Source of the DNA: Pholis gunnellus | Taxonomy: Eukaryota; Chordata; Actinopteri; Perciformes; Pholidae | Assembly: GCA_910591455.2 (NCBI GenBank) | Contig: OU342809.1 | Location: forward strand, 24,867,056-24,931,055 | Reading direction: 5' to 3' | DNA length: 64,000 bases | Shown: one piece after another, positions 63,977-64,000 of the stretch | Layout: each line of letters opens with the position of its first letter | How positions within the stretch are numbered: the first letter of the stretch is position 1 | The notes under the pieces: model-generated | Told to the model about the DNA's origin: nothing | Seen by the model: only the letters and a program-made list of their open reading frames with translations | Databases searched by the model: none | Position numbers and translations under genes: made by a program

Positions 63977-64000
63977 CTGAGGACATCAGGGGGTAAAGGT

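Noticed and set aside
63976..64000. Continuation of the leftmost-listed tango6 5' exon to the window edge
   Set aside because: A branch-point/pyrimidine/CAG acceptor-like sequence sits at 63977-63998, so I ended the exon at 63976. The frame also stays open to the edge, so this is a preference and not proof.

Overview
The window is vertebrate nuclear DNA, almost certainly from a teleost fish. The evidence is split genes with GT-AG introns and vertebrate-type proteins, long CA/GT and AT microsatellites, and remnants of fish-type mobile DNA (Tc1-like, hAT-like, BEL/Pao, tRNA-derived SINEs, LINE tails). It is not prokaryotic, and there is no operon, CRISPR array or phage. I rebuilt exons by hand from splice signals, reading-frame continuity and remembered family sequences; no alignment was run.

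Layout, left to right. (1) 1-1105: last coding exon and AU-rich 3'UTR of an IL-17 family cytokine, probably il17c, on the + strand. (2) 2563-10992: utp4 (cirhin, an SSU-processome WD40 protein) on the - strand, with all 16 coding exons (681 codons plus stop). (3) 10993-11406: a compact shared promoter. (4) 11407-13870: chtf8 (small subunit of the Ctf18-RFC clamp loader) on the + strand, 3 coding exons. (5) 14206-21288: repeat-rich intergenic DNA. (6) 21811-27204: has3 (hyaluronan synthase 3) on the - strand, 4 coding exons, with a possible non-coding first exon near 37.1-37.3 kb. (7) 27.2-42.3 kb: intergenic or has3 intron DNA with a two-unit minisatellite, a BEL/Pao pol fragment, trinucleotide repeats, CA repeats and a dead Tc1-like transposon. 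(8) 42536 to the right edge: the C-terminal part (about 967 residues, 17 exons) of tango6 on the - strand. Its 5' exons lie beyond the window.

The order and orientation tango6-has3-chtf8-utp4 matches what I recall of human 16q22.1, so this is an old vertebrate linkage block rather than a functional cluster. The proteins act in separate processes: rRNA processing (utp4), sister-chromatid cohesion and replication (chtf8), hyaluronan synthesis at the plasma membrane (has3), transport / RNA polymerase II import (tango6), and mucosal cytokine signalling (IL-17). The only visible functional coupling is the head-to-head utp4/chtf8 promoter.

I did not find a convincing new biological system. The points most worth checking are: a (UG)n tract that replaces the polypyrimidine tract of utp4 exon 14, as in CFTR exon 9; UG or CA repeats touching two further splice donors; the two-unit minisatellite upstream of has3; and several structured but unnamed repeats.
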